Assembly: GCF_013376045.1 (NCBI RefSeq)
Contig: NZ_JABMJG010000003.1
Location: 639,544-703,543 of the forward strand
Reading direction: 5' to 3'
Origin: Variovorax sp. SG517
GTDB lineage: Bacteria; Pseudomonadota; Gammaproteobacteria; Burkholderiales; Burkholderiaceae_C
DNA length: 64,000 bases
Shown: positions 33,891-43,594 of the stretch, in pieces
Layout of the letters: every line of letters starts with the position of its first letter
Position numbering within the stretch: position 1 is the stretch's first letter
Notes under the pieces: generated by a model
Database searches by the model: none
Told to the model about the DNA's origin: nothing
Seen by the model: the letters and a program-made list of their open reading frames with translations, nothing else
Program-made: the position numbers and the translations under genes

Positions 33891-35363
33891 ATGACGCTGG
33901 CAATGAGCTGGAGCGAATGGGCCGACCACGACGGCATCGGCCTGGCCGAACGGGTGCGCAAGGGCGAGGTGACGGCGACGGAACTGGCCGCGCAGGCGGC
34001 TGCCGGCATCGCGAGGCTCGACCCTCAGCTCGACGCGGTCGTCGAGGTCTTCGACGACGTGGTGGCCGATCCGCTCAAGGACGGCATGAACCCCGAAGGC
34101 GTTTTCGCCGGGCTGCCCTACCTGATGAAGGACCTGGGCCCCACGTTGAAGGGCCGCCTGCAGGAGTTCGGCTCGATGATGATGCAGGGCCACCGACCGG
34201 CGGCTGACAGCTTCCTCACGCAGCAATTGCGCAAGGCGGGGCTCAACATCGTGGGCCGCAGCACGACGCCGGAGTTCGGCGTGTGCAGCTCGGCGGAGAA
34301 CGCCTTCCATGTCACGCGCAACCCGTGGGACCTCGAATACACCACCTGCGGCTCCTCGGCCGGCACGGCGGCGATCGTGGCCGCCGGCGTGCTGCCGCTG
34401 TCGCATGCCACCGACGGCGGTGGCTCCATCCGCATTCCGGCGGGCGTGAACGGCAACATCGGGCTGAAGGTGTCGCGCGGCGTGTTCTCGCTGGCGCCGG
34501 GGCTGTCGGATCTTTCGGGGCTGGTGTCGATCCAGGGCTGCCACAGCCGCACCGTGCGCGACACGGCCGCCTTCGTCGACCACTGCCGCGGCGGCGCGCC
34601 CGGCGAGTTCATGCCCTTCTGGTCGCCGGCCGAGCCGTACAGCGAGCTCATCAAGCGCGATCCGGGGCGGCTGCGCATCGCGCTGTCGCACGAGTGGGGC
34701 GACTTTCGCGCCACGCCGCATTTCGTGGCCGAGCTGGAGCGCACGGGCAGGTTCCTCGAAGAGCTGGGCCACCATGTCGAATGGGCGCTGCCGGAGGTGG
34801 ACTTCCGCACCGCCTTCGACGCCCAGACCACCTGCTACATCAGCAACTTCGCGCAGGTCATCGACGGCCACCTGCACCGGCTGGGCCTGGAGCGCCCGCC
34901 GGCCGAGCTGCTGGAGCCGATCAACATCAAGATCTGGGAAGCCGGGCTGCACACCTCGTACACCGAGCGCGCGAAGATGCAGGCGGTGTTCAACACCACC
35001 TCGCGCGCCTTCGGCGATTTCTTCCAGCGCTGGGACATCATCCTCACACCGATCACCGCGCTGCCCACGCCCAAGGTGGGCACCAGCGAATACCTCACGA
35101 CCAGCACGAACCCCTCGGTATACGACTGGTTCGCCAACCTCTGGCAGAACTTCGCCTACACGCCGCTGGCCAACCTGTGCGGCATGCCGGGCATCTCGCT
35201 GCCGATGGCCGAGCAGGAAAACGGCCTGCCGCTGGGCATCCAGGCGCAGGCGGCTCAGGCGAACGACGGGCTGCTGCTGCAGCTGGCCGCTCAGATCGAG
35301 CGGGCGCTGGGCGGCAAGTGGAACGCGGGGCGCCGGCCGGGCGTGCACGTCACGCAGGCGTGA
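33891..35363 (+). CDS. Amidase (amidase signature family)
   Basis: The 490-residue hydrolase has the complete Ser-cisSer-Lys triad: Lys about 80 in YLMKDL, cis-Ser about 155 in CGSSAG and nucleophile Ser about 179 in DGGGSIRIPA. Spacing matches the family. It hydrolyses carboxylic amides to acid and ammonia; the substrate is unknown. I chose ATG 33891; an ATG four codons later is also possible. It is divergent from the ECF42 gene and convergent with the hydrolase gene 21 bp beyond its stop. Confidence 0.93.
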   Translation: MTLAMSWSEWADHDGIGLAERVRKGEVTATELAAQAAAGIARLDPQLDAVVEVFDDVVADPLKDGMNPEGVFAGLPYLMKDLGPTLKGRLQEFGSMMMQGHRPAADSFLTQQLRKAGLNIVGRSTTPEFGVCSSAENAFHVTRNPWDLEYTTCGSSAGTAAIVAAGVLPLSHATDGGGSIRIPAGVNGNIGLKVSRGVFSLAPGLSDLSGLVSIQGCHSRTVRDTAAFVDHCRGGAPGEFMPFWSPAEPYSELIKRDPGRLRIALSHEWGDFRATPHFVAELERTGRFLEELGHHVEWALPEVDFRTAFDAQTTCYISNFAQVIDGHLHRLGLERPPAELLEPINIKIWEAGLHTSYTERAKMQAVFNTTSRAFGDFFQRWDIILTPITALPTPKVGTSEYLTTSTNPSVYDWFANLWQNFAYTPLANLCGMPGISLPMAEQENGLPLGIQAQAAQANDGLLLQLAAQIERALGGKWNAGRRPGVHVTQA

Positions 35364-35384
35364 CGGGGGCCGTCGGCTGGTGGC

Positions 35385-36185
35385 TCAGAGCAGGTTGCGC
35401 AGCGCGGCCTCGATGGCCGCCGCGGTGGCCAGCGGCTTTTCCATGGGGAAGAGGTGCGTGCCGTCCAGCATGGCGATGCGACCCTTGGTGACTTGCTGCG
35501 TCATCGCCATGCCCACGCGCTTCATCTCGGCCGACTGGCGCCCGCCGATGAAGGCGGCCTTGCACTTGAGCGGGTGCGCGCGCAGCAGGGCGCCCAGGTT
35601 GTGGGGCAGGGTGTTGTAGATGGCGGTTTCGACGTCGCGGTCGAAGCTCAGCGCGCGAGCATCGTCGGCATCGAAGGTGCCGTGGTCGATGTAGTCGTGC
35701 AGCACCTGCTCGTCCCACTTCGCGAAGGCCTTCTTGCTGCGGAAGTGCTCGAACACGGCCTCGCGGTGTTCCCAGCTGTTCCTGCGCTTGCGGCTGATGG
35801 CGCCGGGCGACACGCTCTTCATGAGCGGCGTGCGCTTGACCACGTTGAGCGTGTTCGCGCGCCAGCCGCCGAGGATGGGCGAGTCGATCAGCAGCACGCC
35901 GCGCGCCAGTTCGGGGTGCAGCGCGGCGCACATGAGGCTCAGGAAGCCGCCGAGCGAATGGCCGATGAGGAATACCGGGCCGCCGGCGCGCTCGGCGCGT
36001 GGCTTGGCGAAGTCGGCCAGCTGCTGCACCAGGTGCGGCCAGTTGTCGGTGACGGGGTACTTCGGGTCGTGCCCGAATTTCTCGATGGCGTCGACCTCGA
36101 AGCCGCGGTTGCGCAGGCTGTCGAGGACGACTCGGTAGGTGCTCGCGGGAAAGCTGTTGCCGTGCGAGAAGACGACGGGCGGCAC
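35385..36185 (-). CDS. Alpha/beta hydrolase
   Basis: The 266-residue protein has the N-terminal oxyanion strand VVFSHGN, the nucleophile elbow GHSLGG (Ser about residue 77), an acid residue in the middle region and the catalytic His in DGTHLFPM (about residue 242). It begins with GTG 36185, only 4 bp after the Anbu gene, so the two are probably translated from one message. The substrate is not known. Confidence 0.88.
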   Translation of the reverse strand: MPPVVFSHGNSFPASTYRVVLDSLRNRGFEVDAIEKFGHDPKYPVTDNWPHLVQQLADFAKPRAERAGGPVFLIGHSLGGFLSLMCAALHPELARGVLLIDSPILGGWRANTLNVVKRTPLMKSVSPGAISRKRRNSWEHREAVFEHFRSKKAFAKWDEQVLHDYIDHGTFDADDARALSFDRDVETAIYNTLPHNLGALLRAHPLKCKAAFIGGRQSAEMKRVGMAMTQQVTKGRIAMLDGTHLFPMEKPLATAAAIEAALRNLL

Positions 36186-36189
36186 TGGA

Positions 36190-37029
36190 TTAGATGAGCT
36201 TTTCGTCGGGGGTCGAGATCTTGCGCAGCGGGCTGTGGCGCGTGGCCGGCATCTTCAGGGGATGCTCGGTCTGGGCGTCGTCCCACACCGGGTCCTCGAT
36301 GCTGTCGAACACCTCGCGCAGCTTCTGGCCCCAGCTGTTGTGCACCATGCGGTAGTAGGGGTTGTCGGCGTCGATGCAGATCACGCGGTCGGTTTCGAGC
36401 TTGTTGGCCTCGTACACCACCAGGTCGAGCGGCAGGCCGACCGACAGGTTCGACTTCATGGTCGAGTCCATCGACACCAGCGCGCACTTGGCTGCTTCGT
36501 CCAGCGGGGTCTCGGGGGTGAGCACGCGGTCGAGCACCGGCTTGCCGTATTTCGACTCGCCGACCTGGAAGTAGGGCGTCTCGGTGGTGGCCTCGATGAA
36601 GTTGCCGGCCGCGTAGACCAGGAAGAGGCGCATTCCCTCGCCCTTGACCTGCCCGCCGAAGATGAAGGAGACGTTGAAGTCGAGGCCCGCATGCTTGAGC
36701 GCCTCGGCATCGCGGTCGTACACGTGGCGCACCGCCGAGCCCAGCACGCGGGCGGCGTCGAACATGCTCTTGGCGTTCCAGATGGTGATGGGCGCGCCCT
36801 GGCTGCCGTCCTCGCGGGTTTCGCGCAGCTCCTCGATCTGGAGGATTTCGCGCACCGACTGAGAGATGCTCAGGTTGCCCGACGACAGCAGCACCATGAC
36901 GCGGTCGCCCGGCTGCTCGTAGACGATCATCTTGCGGAAAGTGCTGATGTGGTCCACGCCCGCGTTGGTGCGCGAGTCGGACAGGAACACCAGTCCGGCG
37001 TTGAGTTTGATGCCTACGCAGTAAGTCAT
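36190..37029 (-). CDS. Anbu: ancestral proteasome-like beta-subunit protein
   Basis: The 279-residue protein opens MTYCVGIKL and continues LSDSRTNAGVDHISTFRKM, the pattern of the bacterial Anbu/HslV-like Ntn-hydrolase family. The Thr following Met is the predicted nucleophile. I start at ATG 37029 so that this Thr is residue 2; a longer frame would run into mutS. Published Anbu structures form open helical rings. The usual Anbu partners (transglutaminase-like, alpha-E and circularly permuted ATP-grasp proteins) are absent here; instead it is between mutS (34 bp upstream) and an alpha/beta hydrolase gene (4 bp downstream). Confidence 0.9.
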   Translation of the reverse strand: MTYCVGIKLNAGLVFLSDSRTNAGVDHISTFRKMIVYEQPGDRVMVLLSSGNLSISQSVREILQIEELRETREDGSQGAPITIWNAKSMFDAARVLGSAVRHVYDRDAEALKHAGLDFNVSFIFGGQVKGEGMRLFLVYAAGNFIEATTETPYFQVGESKYGKPVLDRVLTPETPLDEAAKCALVSMDSTMKSNLSVGLPLDLVVYEANKLETDRVICIDADNPYYRMVHNSWGQKLREVFDSIEDPVWDDAQTEHPLKMPATRHSPLRKISTPDEKLI

Positions 37030-37063
37030 GGGTTCAGGTTCATCTGGCATGAACTGTGCCAGG

Positions 37064-39718
37064 TCATGCGGCGCCGAGTTCACGTTTGTTCAGTTTCTGG
37101 AGGGCATACAAGGCATCGAGCGCCTCGCGCGGGCTCATCGTGTCGGGGTCGAGCGCGGCCAGCGCGGATTCTACGGCGCTGGCCATGGGTGTTTCGGCCA
37201 CCGGGGGCGGTGCGAACAGGTCGACCTGTGCACGAGTTTGCGCATGCTGCGATTCAAGCGCCTCCAGCGCCTGCCGCGCATGGTTGACCACCGCCGCGGG
37301 CATGCCCGCCAGCCGCGCCACCTGGATGCCGTAGCTCTTGCTGGCTGGGCCGGGCTGCATTTCGTGCAGGAAGACGATGTCGCGGCCCGCCTCGGTGGCG
37401 CTCACGTGCATGTTCACCGCGCCGTGGTGCGTGGCCGGGAACTCGGTCAGCTCGAAATAGTGCGTGGCGAACAGCGTGAAGGCCTTGCTGCGGTCGTGCA
37501 GCTGCGCCGCGATGCCGGCGGCCAGCGCCAGGCCGTCGAAGGTGCTGGTGCCGCGGCCGATCTCGTCCATCAGCACCAGCGACTGCGCCGTGGCGCTGTG
37601 CAGGATCTGCGCCGCCTCCGTCATCTCGAGCATGAAGGTCGACTGCGCGTTGGCCAGGTCGTCCGCCGCGCCGATGCGGGTGTGAATGGCGTCGATGGGC
37701 CCGAGCCGGCAGGCGGCGGCCGGCACGTGCGAGCCGATGGAAGCCAGCAGCACGATGATCGCCACCTGCCGCATGTACGTCGATTTACCGCCCATGTTGG
37801 GGCCGGTGATGACCTGCATGCGCTGCTGCGGCCCGAGCTGCGTGTCGTTGGCGATGAAGCCGCCTGACGACTTCTCGGCCAGCCGCGCCTCCACCACCGG
37901 GTGGCGGCCCTGCTGGATCTCGATGCAGGGATGCGACACGAAGCTGGGCGCGCGCCAGTGCAGCGTGTGCGAGCGCTCGGCCAGCGCGCACAGTGCGTCG
38001 AGCGTGGCGAGGCCGCCGGCCAGCTGCGTGAGCGCTGGCACCGAGGGCTGCAGCGCGTCGAGCAGCTGCTCGTAGAGCCACTTCTCGCGGGCCAGGGCGC
38101 GGTCCTGTGCGCTCAGGGCCTTGTCCTCGAAGGCCTTCAGCTCGGGCGTGATGAAGCGCTCGGCGTTCTTCAGCGTCTGGCGGCGGCGGTAGTTGTCGGG
38201 CACCTTCGACAGCGCGCTCTGCGTCACCTCGATGTAGAAGCCGTGCACCCGGTTGAACTGCACCCGCAGGTTGCTGATGCCGGTGCGCTCGCGCTCGCTG
38301 ATTTCGAGCTTGAGCAGGAAGTCGTCGCAGTTCTCGCTGATGGCGCGCAGTTCGTCGAGTTCTGCGTCGTGGCCGGTGGCGATCACGCCGCCGTCGCGCA
38401 CCAGCGCGGACGGATCGGGCTTGATGGCGCTGACCAGCAGGTCCGCGCAGCCCGGGGGCGGCGCGAGCCGCTCGGCGATCTGGCCCAGCAGCGCGGACGA
38501 ACCCGGCAGCAGCGGCGCGAGCTGTTCCGCCTTCGCGAGCGCGAGCCGCAGCGCCAGCAGTTCGCGCGGACGCACCTGGCGCAGCGCGATGCGCGCGGCG
38601 ATGCGCTCGACGTCGCTGGTGTTCTTGAGCTGTTCGCGCAGCGTGCGCCAGGGCGCGGCCGTGGCGCCGAGCACGGTGGCCTGCAGCGCGCCGATGGCTT
38701 CGAGCCGACCCTGCGCCTCGGAGCGGTCGCGCCGCGGCGAGAGCAGCCAGCGCTTCAGCAGGCGGCTGCCCATGCCGGTCATGCAGGTGTCGAGCAGCGA
38801 GAACATGGTGGGCGAGTCTTCGCCGCGCAGCGTCTGCACCAGTTCGAGGTTGCGCCGCGTGGTGGGCGGCAGCTCGATCAGGTCGCCGTCGCGCTCCACC
38901 GACAGGCGCTGCACGTGCGAGAGCGCGCGGCCCTGTGTGTGCTCGGCATAGCCCAGCAGCGCGGCGGCCGCGGCATGCGCGTTGGGGAGAGCATCGGCGT
39001 TCCAGGCGGCAAGGCTGTTGCTGCCCATCTGCTCGGCCAGCTTGCGCTCGCCCAGGCCGCCGTCGAACTGCCATGCCGGGCGCACCGACAGCGTGAAGGG
39101 CGTGGCGGCGCGCGCGGCCTTCAGGCGCTGCTCGAAGGCGGGCGTCACCTCGGCGCTGTAGAGCAGTTCGCTCGGGCCGATGCGGGCGATCCAGGCTTCG
39201 AGCGCGTCGGAAGGGCACTCGGCCAGCCGCAGCTCCGCGCCGGTCACGCTGAGCCAGGCCAGGCCGCAGAAGTTGCGCGCGCCCGCATGCACGGCCAGAA
39301 GCAGCGAATCGGCCTTGTCGTTGAGGAGCTCCGAATCGGTCAGCGTGCCGGGCGTGACCACGCGCACCACCTTGCGCTCGACCGGCCCCTTGGCCGCGCC
39401 GACTTCGCCCACCTGCTCGCAGATGGCGACCGATTCGCCCAGCTTGATGAGGCGGGCCAGGTAGGTGTCGACCGAGTGGAAGGGCACACCGCACATCACC
39501 ACCGGCTGGCCGGCCGACTGGCCGCGCTGGGTGAGCGTGATGTCGAGCAGGCGCGCGGCCTTCTCGGCGTCGGCCCAGAAGAGTTCGTAGAAATCGCCCA
39601 TCCGGTAGAACAGCAGGGTGTCCGGATGGTCGGCTTTCAGGCCCAGGTACTGGGCCATCATTGGCGTGTGCCCAGAGAGGTCTGTCTTGTTCATTTCAGT
39701 CAGTGGCTTGCGATCCAT
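37064..39718 (-). CDS. mutS: DNA mismatch repair protein MutS
   Basis: The 884-residue mismatch-recognition ATPase has the N-terminal Phe-x-Glu mismatch reader (FYELFW, about residue 43, within [10 protein letters not shown]). The connector, lever and clamp domains follow, then the ATPase with Walker [10 protein letters not shown] (about residue 638) and Walker [12 protein letters not shown], and the C-terminal helix-turn-helix. Length agrees with beta-proteobacterial MutS. ATG 39718 has a GGAG about 10 bases upstream; a second in-frame ATG eight codons later is possible. It is the first gene of the mutS-anbu-hydrolase minus-strand group. Confidence 0.97.
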   Translation of the reverse strand: MDRKPLTEMNKTDLSGHTPMMAQYLGLKADHPDTLLFYRMGDFYELFWADAEKAARLLDITLTQRGQSAGQPVVMCGVPFHSVDTYLARLIKLGESVAICEQVGEVGAAKGPVERKVVRVVTPGTLTDSELLNDKADSLLLAVHAGARNFCGLAWLSVTGAELRLAECPSDALEAWIARIGPSELLYSAEVTPAFEQRLKAARAATPFTLSVRPAWQFDGGLGERKLAEQMGSNSLAAWNADALPNAHAAAAALLGYAEHTQGRALSHVQRLSVERDGDLIELPPTTRRNLELVQTLRGEDSPTMFSLLDTCMTGMGSRLLKRWLLSPRRDRSEAQGRLEAIGALQATVLGATAAPWRTLREQLKNTSDVERIAARIALRQVRPRELLALRLALAKAEQLAPLLPGSSALLGQIAERLAPPPGCADLLVSAIKPDPSALVRDGGVIATGHDAELDELRAISENCDDFLLKLEISERERTGISNLRVQFNRVHGFYIEVTQSALSKVPDNYRRRQTLKNAERFITPELKAFEDKALSAQDRALAREKWLYEQLLDALQPSVPALTQLAGGLATLDALCALAERSHTLHWRAPSFVSHPCIEIQQGRHPVVEARLAEKSSGGFIANDTQLGPQQRMQVITGPNMGGKSTYMRQVAIIVLLASIGSHVPAAACRLGPIDAIHTRIGAADDLANAQSTFMLEMTEAAQILHSATAQSLVLMDEIGRGTSTFDGLALAAGIAAQLHDRSKAFTLFATHYFELTEFPATHHGAVNMHVSATEAGRDIVFLHEMQPGPASKSYGIQVARLAGMPAAVVNHARQALEALESQHAQTRAQVDLFAPPPVAETPMASAVESALAALDPDTMSPREALDALYALQKLNKRELGAA

Positions 39719-39778
39719 GCCGCCGGGCTCCGGGGCAGGTTGGGGACATTCGTAGGCATTCTCCGCGCGGCGCTCCGT

Positions 39779-40054
39779 TCAGCCGGCCCGGTGGCCGCGC
39801 TCGAGCGGCCACTGCCTCGTCTTGAGCATGAAAAGCTCGAAGAGGCCGGGCGCCATCGAGCGGTCGCCGGCCTCCCACTGCTGCCATCCGCGCAGCGAGG
39901 CCTGCACCGTCTGCGCGGCCTCGGTCTGCGTGAGGCCAACAGCCATGCGGGCGTCGCGGACGGCGGCGGGCGAGGGGCTGGAGGGCTTGTTCGGGGAGGG
40001 CATGAAGGCATGGCGCATGGGGCCTGCGCGCACGGGTGAAAGTGCCGCGGGCAT
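39779..40054 (-). CDS. Small XRE-type helix-turn-helix protein
   Basis: At most 91 residues are encoded. A single helix-turn-helix is visible at about residues 32-60 (AVGLTQTEAAQTVQASLRGW), followed by a conserved-looking tail, MAPGLFELFMLK. Starts at 40054, 40018 or 40003 are all possible because none has a clear ribosome site; the last gives MPSPNKP and 74 residues. It stands alone between mutS and the sigma-E-type promoter at 40135. Its target is unknown. Confidence 0.72.
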   Translation of the reverse strand: MPAALSPVRAGPMRHAFMPSPNKPSSPSPAAVRDARMAVGLTQTEAAQTVQASLRGWQQWEAGDRSMAPGLFELFMLKTRQWPLERGHRAG

Positions 40055-40134
40055 TCTACGTTCAATGCGCGTATCGCCAGCCCGTGCGCCGCACCGGAAC
40101 TGTCCAAGGCCGAAGCGGGATTCCGTCGGTGCGG

Positions 40135-40163
40135 TGATCTATAGAGCGCGGCTTTGCGTACGA
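40135..40163 (+). promoter_or_regulatory. Sigma-E/ECF11-type promoter candidate for the methyltransferase-DUF operon
   Basis: TGATCT (40135-40140), 18-bp spacer ending TTTGCG, TACGA (40159-40163), 28 bp before the methyltransferase start. It closely matches the two promoter candidates around the local ECF sigma gene and the published TGATCC-N18-TAAGA type of Rhodobacter sigma-E. The match and spacing are seen; use by this sigma factor is inferred. Confidence 0.7.
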
Positions 40164-40191
40164 CGGAGTCAACCACCGCCGACCACCTGCC

Positions 40192-41241
40192 ATGCCAAGA
40201 GCCTCCAGCACCTCCGCCGCCATCCATTGGGTCGAACAGGGTCTGGTGCCCGATGCCGCCGTCCGGGTGGGCGTGCGCAGGCTGCTGCGGCAGCGGCTGG
40301 TCGAGCTCGACAGCGGCAACCCCGAGGCCGTGGCGCGCCATTCGCAGGCATTCTTCGAAGAGCTGCGCAATGCCCCGCTGGCCTTGCTGCCCGAGAAGGC
40401 CAACGAACAGCACTACGAACTGCCGGCCGAGTTCTTCGCCGCCGTGCTGGGGCCTCACCGCAAGTACAGCTGCTGCTGGTGGCCCGAAGGGGTCGACACG
40501 CTGGAGCAGGCCGAGGCGGCCGCGCTGGCCGAGACCTGCGCCCGCGCCGGCCTGGCGGACGGGCAGCGCATCCTCGAGCTCGGCTGCGGCTGGGGTTCGC
40601 TGAGCCTGTGGATGGCCGAGCGCTTTCCGGGCTCGCGCATCACGGCGGTGTCCAACTCGCATTCGCAGCGCAAGTTCATCACCGCCGAGGCGGCGGCGCG
40701 CGGCCTGGGCAACCTGGAAGTGATCACCTGCGACTTCAACGACTTCGAGACGGCCGAGCGCTTCGACCGGGTGGTGTCGGTGGAAATGTTCGAGCATCTG
40801 CGCAACTGGCCGCGCGCCTTCTCGAACGTCGCGCGCTGGCTCGATCCGCAGGGGCGCTTCTTCATGCACGTGTTCGTCCACCGCGAGGCGCCGTACCCCT
40901 TCGAGGTGCGCGATGCGAGCGACTGGATGAGCCGCTACTTCTTCTCGGGCGGCATGATGCCCGGCGACGACCTCGCCCTGCGCTGCCAGGACGACCTGCG
41001 CCTGCTGAACCAGTGGCGCTGGAACGGCCGCCACTACGCGAAGACCTCCGCCGCCTGGCTGTCGCGCATGGACGCCCGGCGCGACGAGCTCATGCCGCTC
41101 TTGGTTTCCGTCTACGGAGAGAGCGACGCGCCGATCTGGTGGACGCGCTGGCGCCTTTTCTTCATCTCGGTGGAAGAGCTGTTCGGCTATGCCGAGGGCG
41201 GCCAGTGGTGGGTCGCCCACTACCTGTTCGAGAAGCGCTGA
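40192..41241 (+). CDS. SAM-dependent methyltransferase, cyclopropane-synthase-like
   Basis: The 349-residue class I methyltransferase has the SAM-binding motif ILELGCGWGSLSLW (about residue 124) and VVSVEMFEHLRNW after it, as in CFA-synthase relatives. Unlike true CFA synthase it lacks a long N-terminal lipid-binding region with that family's signature. It is first in a three-gene operon with 1-4 bp overlaps behind a sigma-E-type promoter candidate. In this setting it probably modifies membrane fatty acids during photo-oxidative stress (inference from context). Confidence 0.88.
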   Translation: MPRASSTSAAIHWVEQGLVPDAAVRVGVRRLLRQRLVELDSGNPEAVARHSQAFFEELRNAPLALLPEKANEQHYELPAEFFAAVLGPHRKYSCCWWPEGVDTLEQAEAAALAETCARAGLADGQRILELGCGWGSLSLWMAERFPGSRITAVSNSHSQRKFITAEAAARGLGNLEVITCDFNDFETAERFDRVVSVEMFEHLRNWPRAFSNVARWLDPQGRFFMHVFVHREAPYPFEVRDASDWMSRYFFSGGMMPGDDLALRCQDDLRLLNQWRWNGRHYAKTSAAWLSRMDARRDELMPLLVSVYGESDAPIWWTRWRLFFISVEELFGYAEGGQWWVAHYLFEKR

Positions 41242-41882
41242 TGCCGGCGCGCGCCCTGGCTCTTGCCCCGGCACTTGCGATAGCGCTGGGGGCCGGCGTG
41301 GCCTGGGCGCAGGAAAGCGGGGTTGAAAGCGCGATCGAGGAGGGTGAGTGGAACTTCACCGCCACGCTCGACGGCAAGCCGATCGGCACGCATCGCTTCG
41401 TGGTCGGCGGCAGCGCGTCGGCACGCACCGTCGACAGCCGCGCCCAGTTCGTGGTGCGCCTGCTCGGCGTATCCGTCTACCGCTACCGTCACCAGAACGA
41501 GGAGCGCTGGGCCGGCGACTGCCTGCGCGAGCTGCGCTCCGACACCGACGACGACGGCACCCGGCAGCAGGTCGCGCGCCGCTACGACGACGAGTGCCTG
41601 ATGAGCTTTGCCTACTGGAACCCCAGGCTGATGAAGCAGCAGCGCCTGGTCGATCCGCAGACCGGCAAGCTCGAGCCGGTGCGCTTCGAGCCGCTGCCCG
41701 GCACCAACATCGAGGTTCGCGGCCAGCCGGTGCGGGCGCGGGGCTGGCGCCTGCAGGCCGCGCAGCAGCGCATCCGCATCTGGTATGCCGCCGACAGCGG
41801 ACGCTGGATCGGGCTGGACGCCGAGACCAAGGGCGACCGGCAACTGAGCTACCGATTGACTTCCACTTCCGGCGCACCATGA
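41241..41882 (+). CDS. Exported DUF6134-like protein
   Basis: The 213-residue protein has a signal peptide (about residues 1-23, ending AWAQ) and a beta-rich body opening WNFTATLDGKPIGTHRFVV, which resembles the DUF6134 family. Two Cys (CLRELRSD, DDECLMS) could form a disulfide. Its ATG overlaps the methyltransferase stop (TGATG), so translation is coupled. It may be a periplasmic factor for lipid handling; no enzyme motif is visible. Confidence 0.78.
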   Translation: MPARALALAPALAIALGAGVAWAQESGVESAIEEGEWNFTATLDGKPIGTHRFVVGGSASARTVDSRAQFVVRLLGVSVYRYRHQNEERWAGDCLRELRSDTDDDGTRQQVARRYDDECLMSFAYWNPRLMKQQRLVDPQTGKLEPVRFEPLPGTNIEVRGQPVRARGWRLQAAQQRIRIWYAADSGRWIGLDAETKGDRQLSYRLTSTSGAP

Positions 41883-42310
41883 AACCTTCCGCCCGCACCT
41901 TGTCCATCGCCTACCTGTGGGCGCTCGTGAGCTTTCTGCTGCTCGATGCGGTGTGGCTGTCGCTCATGGGGCCGCGCCTGTACAAACCGGCGCTCGGCGA
42001 CCTGATGGCGTCCGACGTCGACTGGCTCGCGGCGGTGCTGTTCTATGCCATCTACCTGGCCGGCCTGCTGGTTTTCGCCATCTCGCCGGCGCTGGCCGAA
42101 GGAGCCGCGGGCGCGGCGCTGCGGCGGGGCGCCTTCTTCGGGCTGGTCGCCTACGCCACCTACGACCTCACCAACCAGGCCACGCTGCGCGGCTGGCCCT
42201 GGGCGATCACCGCTGCCGACCTGGTGTGGGGCAGCTTCGTGAGCGGCGTGTCGGCGTGGGTGTCGGCGCGCCTCACATCCCGACGAGCGAACCCAGCACG
42301 CGCGCGATAG
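41879..42310 (+). CDS. DUF2177 family membrane protein
   Basis: This 143-residue protein has four predicted membrane helices. Its YLWALVSFLLLDAVWLSLMG opening and TYDLTNQATLRGWPW segment are characteristic of DUF2177. Start and previous stop overlap as ATGA. Its last 38 bases overlap the convergent chrR-like gene. The family function is unknown, but it recurs with ChrR/ECF and CFA-like genes, consistent with a membrane role in the same stress response. Confidence 0.88.
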   Translation: MKPSARTLSIAYLWALVSFLLLDAVWLSLMGPRLYKPALGDLMASDVDWLAAVLFYAIYLAGLLVFAISPALAEGAAGAALRRGAFFGLVAYATYDLTNQATLRGWPWAITAADLVWGSFVSGVSAWVSARLTSRRANPARAR

Positions 42311-42932
42311 CGCTGTCGAAGCGCAGGCGGCCGTCCAGCGATGCGAGGCAAATGCACTCGCTGCCATCCTGGACCACGGGCTGGTGATGGATCTCGCCGT
42401 CCGCCGTATCGAAATCCCCGGGCCCGAACAGGGCTCGCCCGTCATGGAAACGGCCGTGCAGCACCTGGGTCAGCTCCTGTCCCTGGTGCGTGTGCTGCGG
42501 CAGGTACTTGCCGGCCGCGATGCGCAGCAGGAAGACGTTCGCATCCGGCGCCTCGGGCACGCTCACCCGGCTCCAGCGCATGCCCGGGGCGATCCAGCGC
42601 CAGGGCGTGGCGCTGCAGTGGGCGAGCGCGCTCGGCCAGCGCGCACCGGGCGGCAGCGGCGGCGGGGCACTGGCCCGCACGGGCGCAGGGCGGGCATGCT
42701 CCAGCGCGTCGATCGAGGCCAGGGTGCGCGCCAGCGCATCGTCGGCCATGGGCGCGGCTTCCATCTCGTCGAGCAGGATGCCGCCCAGGGCATCGAGCGT
42801 GCGCGCACGCTCGCGGCACAGCGGGCAGAGTTCCAGGTGGCTGGCCAGGACCAGCCGTGCGCCGGCAGGCAACTGGCCGGAAGCCCGGGCCAGCAGCAGG
42901 TCGTCGTCGGGGTGGTGTCGGATATCCATCAT
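42273..42932 (-). CDS. chrR: ChrR-type zinc anti-sigma factor with cupin domain
   Basis: The 219-residue protein has two parts. The N-terminal zinc anti-sigma domain shows the H-x3-C-x2-C motif (HLELCPLC, about residue 33). The C-terminal cupin (about 120-210) has HTHQGQE, giving His, His and Glu metal ligands, and a later HHQP. In Rhodobacter ChrR, the first zinc site holds the sigma factor and the cupin is needed to release it on singlet oxygen. Its ATG overlaps the sigma gene's stop (TGATG), ensuring balanced synthesis. All expected metal residues are present. Confidence 0.92.
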   Translation of the reverse strand: MMDIRHHPDDDLLLARASGQLPAGARLVLASHLELCPLCRERARTLDALGGILLDEMEAAPMADDALARTLASIDALEHARPAPVRASAPPPLPPGARWPSALAHCSATPWRWIAPGMRWSRVSVPEAPDANVFLLRIAAGKYLPQHTHQGQELTQVLHGRFHDGRALFGPGDFDTADGEIHHQPVVQDGSECICLASLDGRLRFDSAIARVLGSLVGM

Positions 42933-43504
42933 CAGCGTTCCAGCAGGCGGCGCAGCTGAGCGACCGCCAGGCGCACGCGCGACTTCACCGTGCCCAGCGG
43001 AATGCTCAGCTGGGCCGCGATGCGGGCATGCGGTTCGTCTTCGAAATAGGAAAGGTGCAGCACCTGCTGCTGCTCGGGCGGCAGCTGCCGAAAGGCGCTG
43101 CGCAGGCGTTCGTTCAGGCGCGAGGCGTGCAGCCCGTCGTCGAGCGAGGCGTCGTCCGCCTGGAGCAGGTCGAAATCGAACTCCTCCTCGGACGACTCTA
43201 CGCCCTGGCGCCGCCGCAGCGCGTCCACGCGCAGGTTCCGCGCGATGGTGAATATCCAGGTCGAGACGGCGGCCTGCGCCGGATCGAACAGCGCGGCCTT
43301 GCGCCACACGCTGACCAGGGCTTCCTGGGCCAGCTCCTCGGCCTGCAGCTCCGGGCTGCCGATGTGCATCAGGTAGTGCTTGACGCGCGGCGCGAAGTGC
43401 GAGAACAGCCGGGCGAACGCCTCCCTGTCCTGCCGTTCGGCCACGGCGGCCAGGGCCTGCGCCCAGAGGTCGTCGGAGCGGCGCGGCTGCTTGAAATCGG
43501 TCAC
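42932..43504 (-). CDS. rpoE: ECF sigma factor, RpoE/ECF11-like (partner of ChrR)
   Basis: The sigma factor is about 190 residues from GTG 43504. Region 2 (AEELAQEALVSVWRKAALFD, then WIFTIARNLRVDALRRR) and region 4 (LPPEQQQVLHLSYFEDEPHARIA, IPLGTVKSRVRLA) are complete. An upstream ATG at 43588 is in frame but would sit at the predicted transcription start, so I prefer the GTG, although no strong ribosome site is seen. It should direct transcription of itself and both flanking operons when ChrR lets go. Confidence 0.9.
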   Translation of the reverse strand: MTDFKQPRRSDDLWAQALAAVAERQDREAFARLFSHFAPRVKHYLMHIGSPELQAEELAQEALVSVWRKAALFDPAQAAVSTWIFTIARNLRVDALRRRQGVESSEEEFDFDLLQADDASLDDGLHASRLNERLRSAFRQLPPEQQQVLHLSYFEDEPHARIAAQLSIPLGTVKSRVRLAVAQLRRLLER

Positions 43505-43594
43505 AACAACAGTCAAGTTGGGCGCTCGGCGGCCGCGGGGCACCGGAATGCCCGCAGGTTGGGTGGATGGGTCGGGAACGGCGGCCATGCTAAC

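Noticed and set aside
32094..35348. 1084-codon minus-strand frame spanning the YCII, ECF42 and amidase genes
   Set aside because: Only its last 126 codons (from ATG 32474) are real, giving the YCII-related protein. The rest overlaps the ECF42 gene in another frame and is antisense to the amidase gene.
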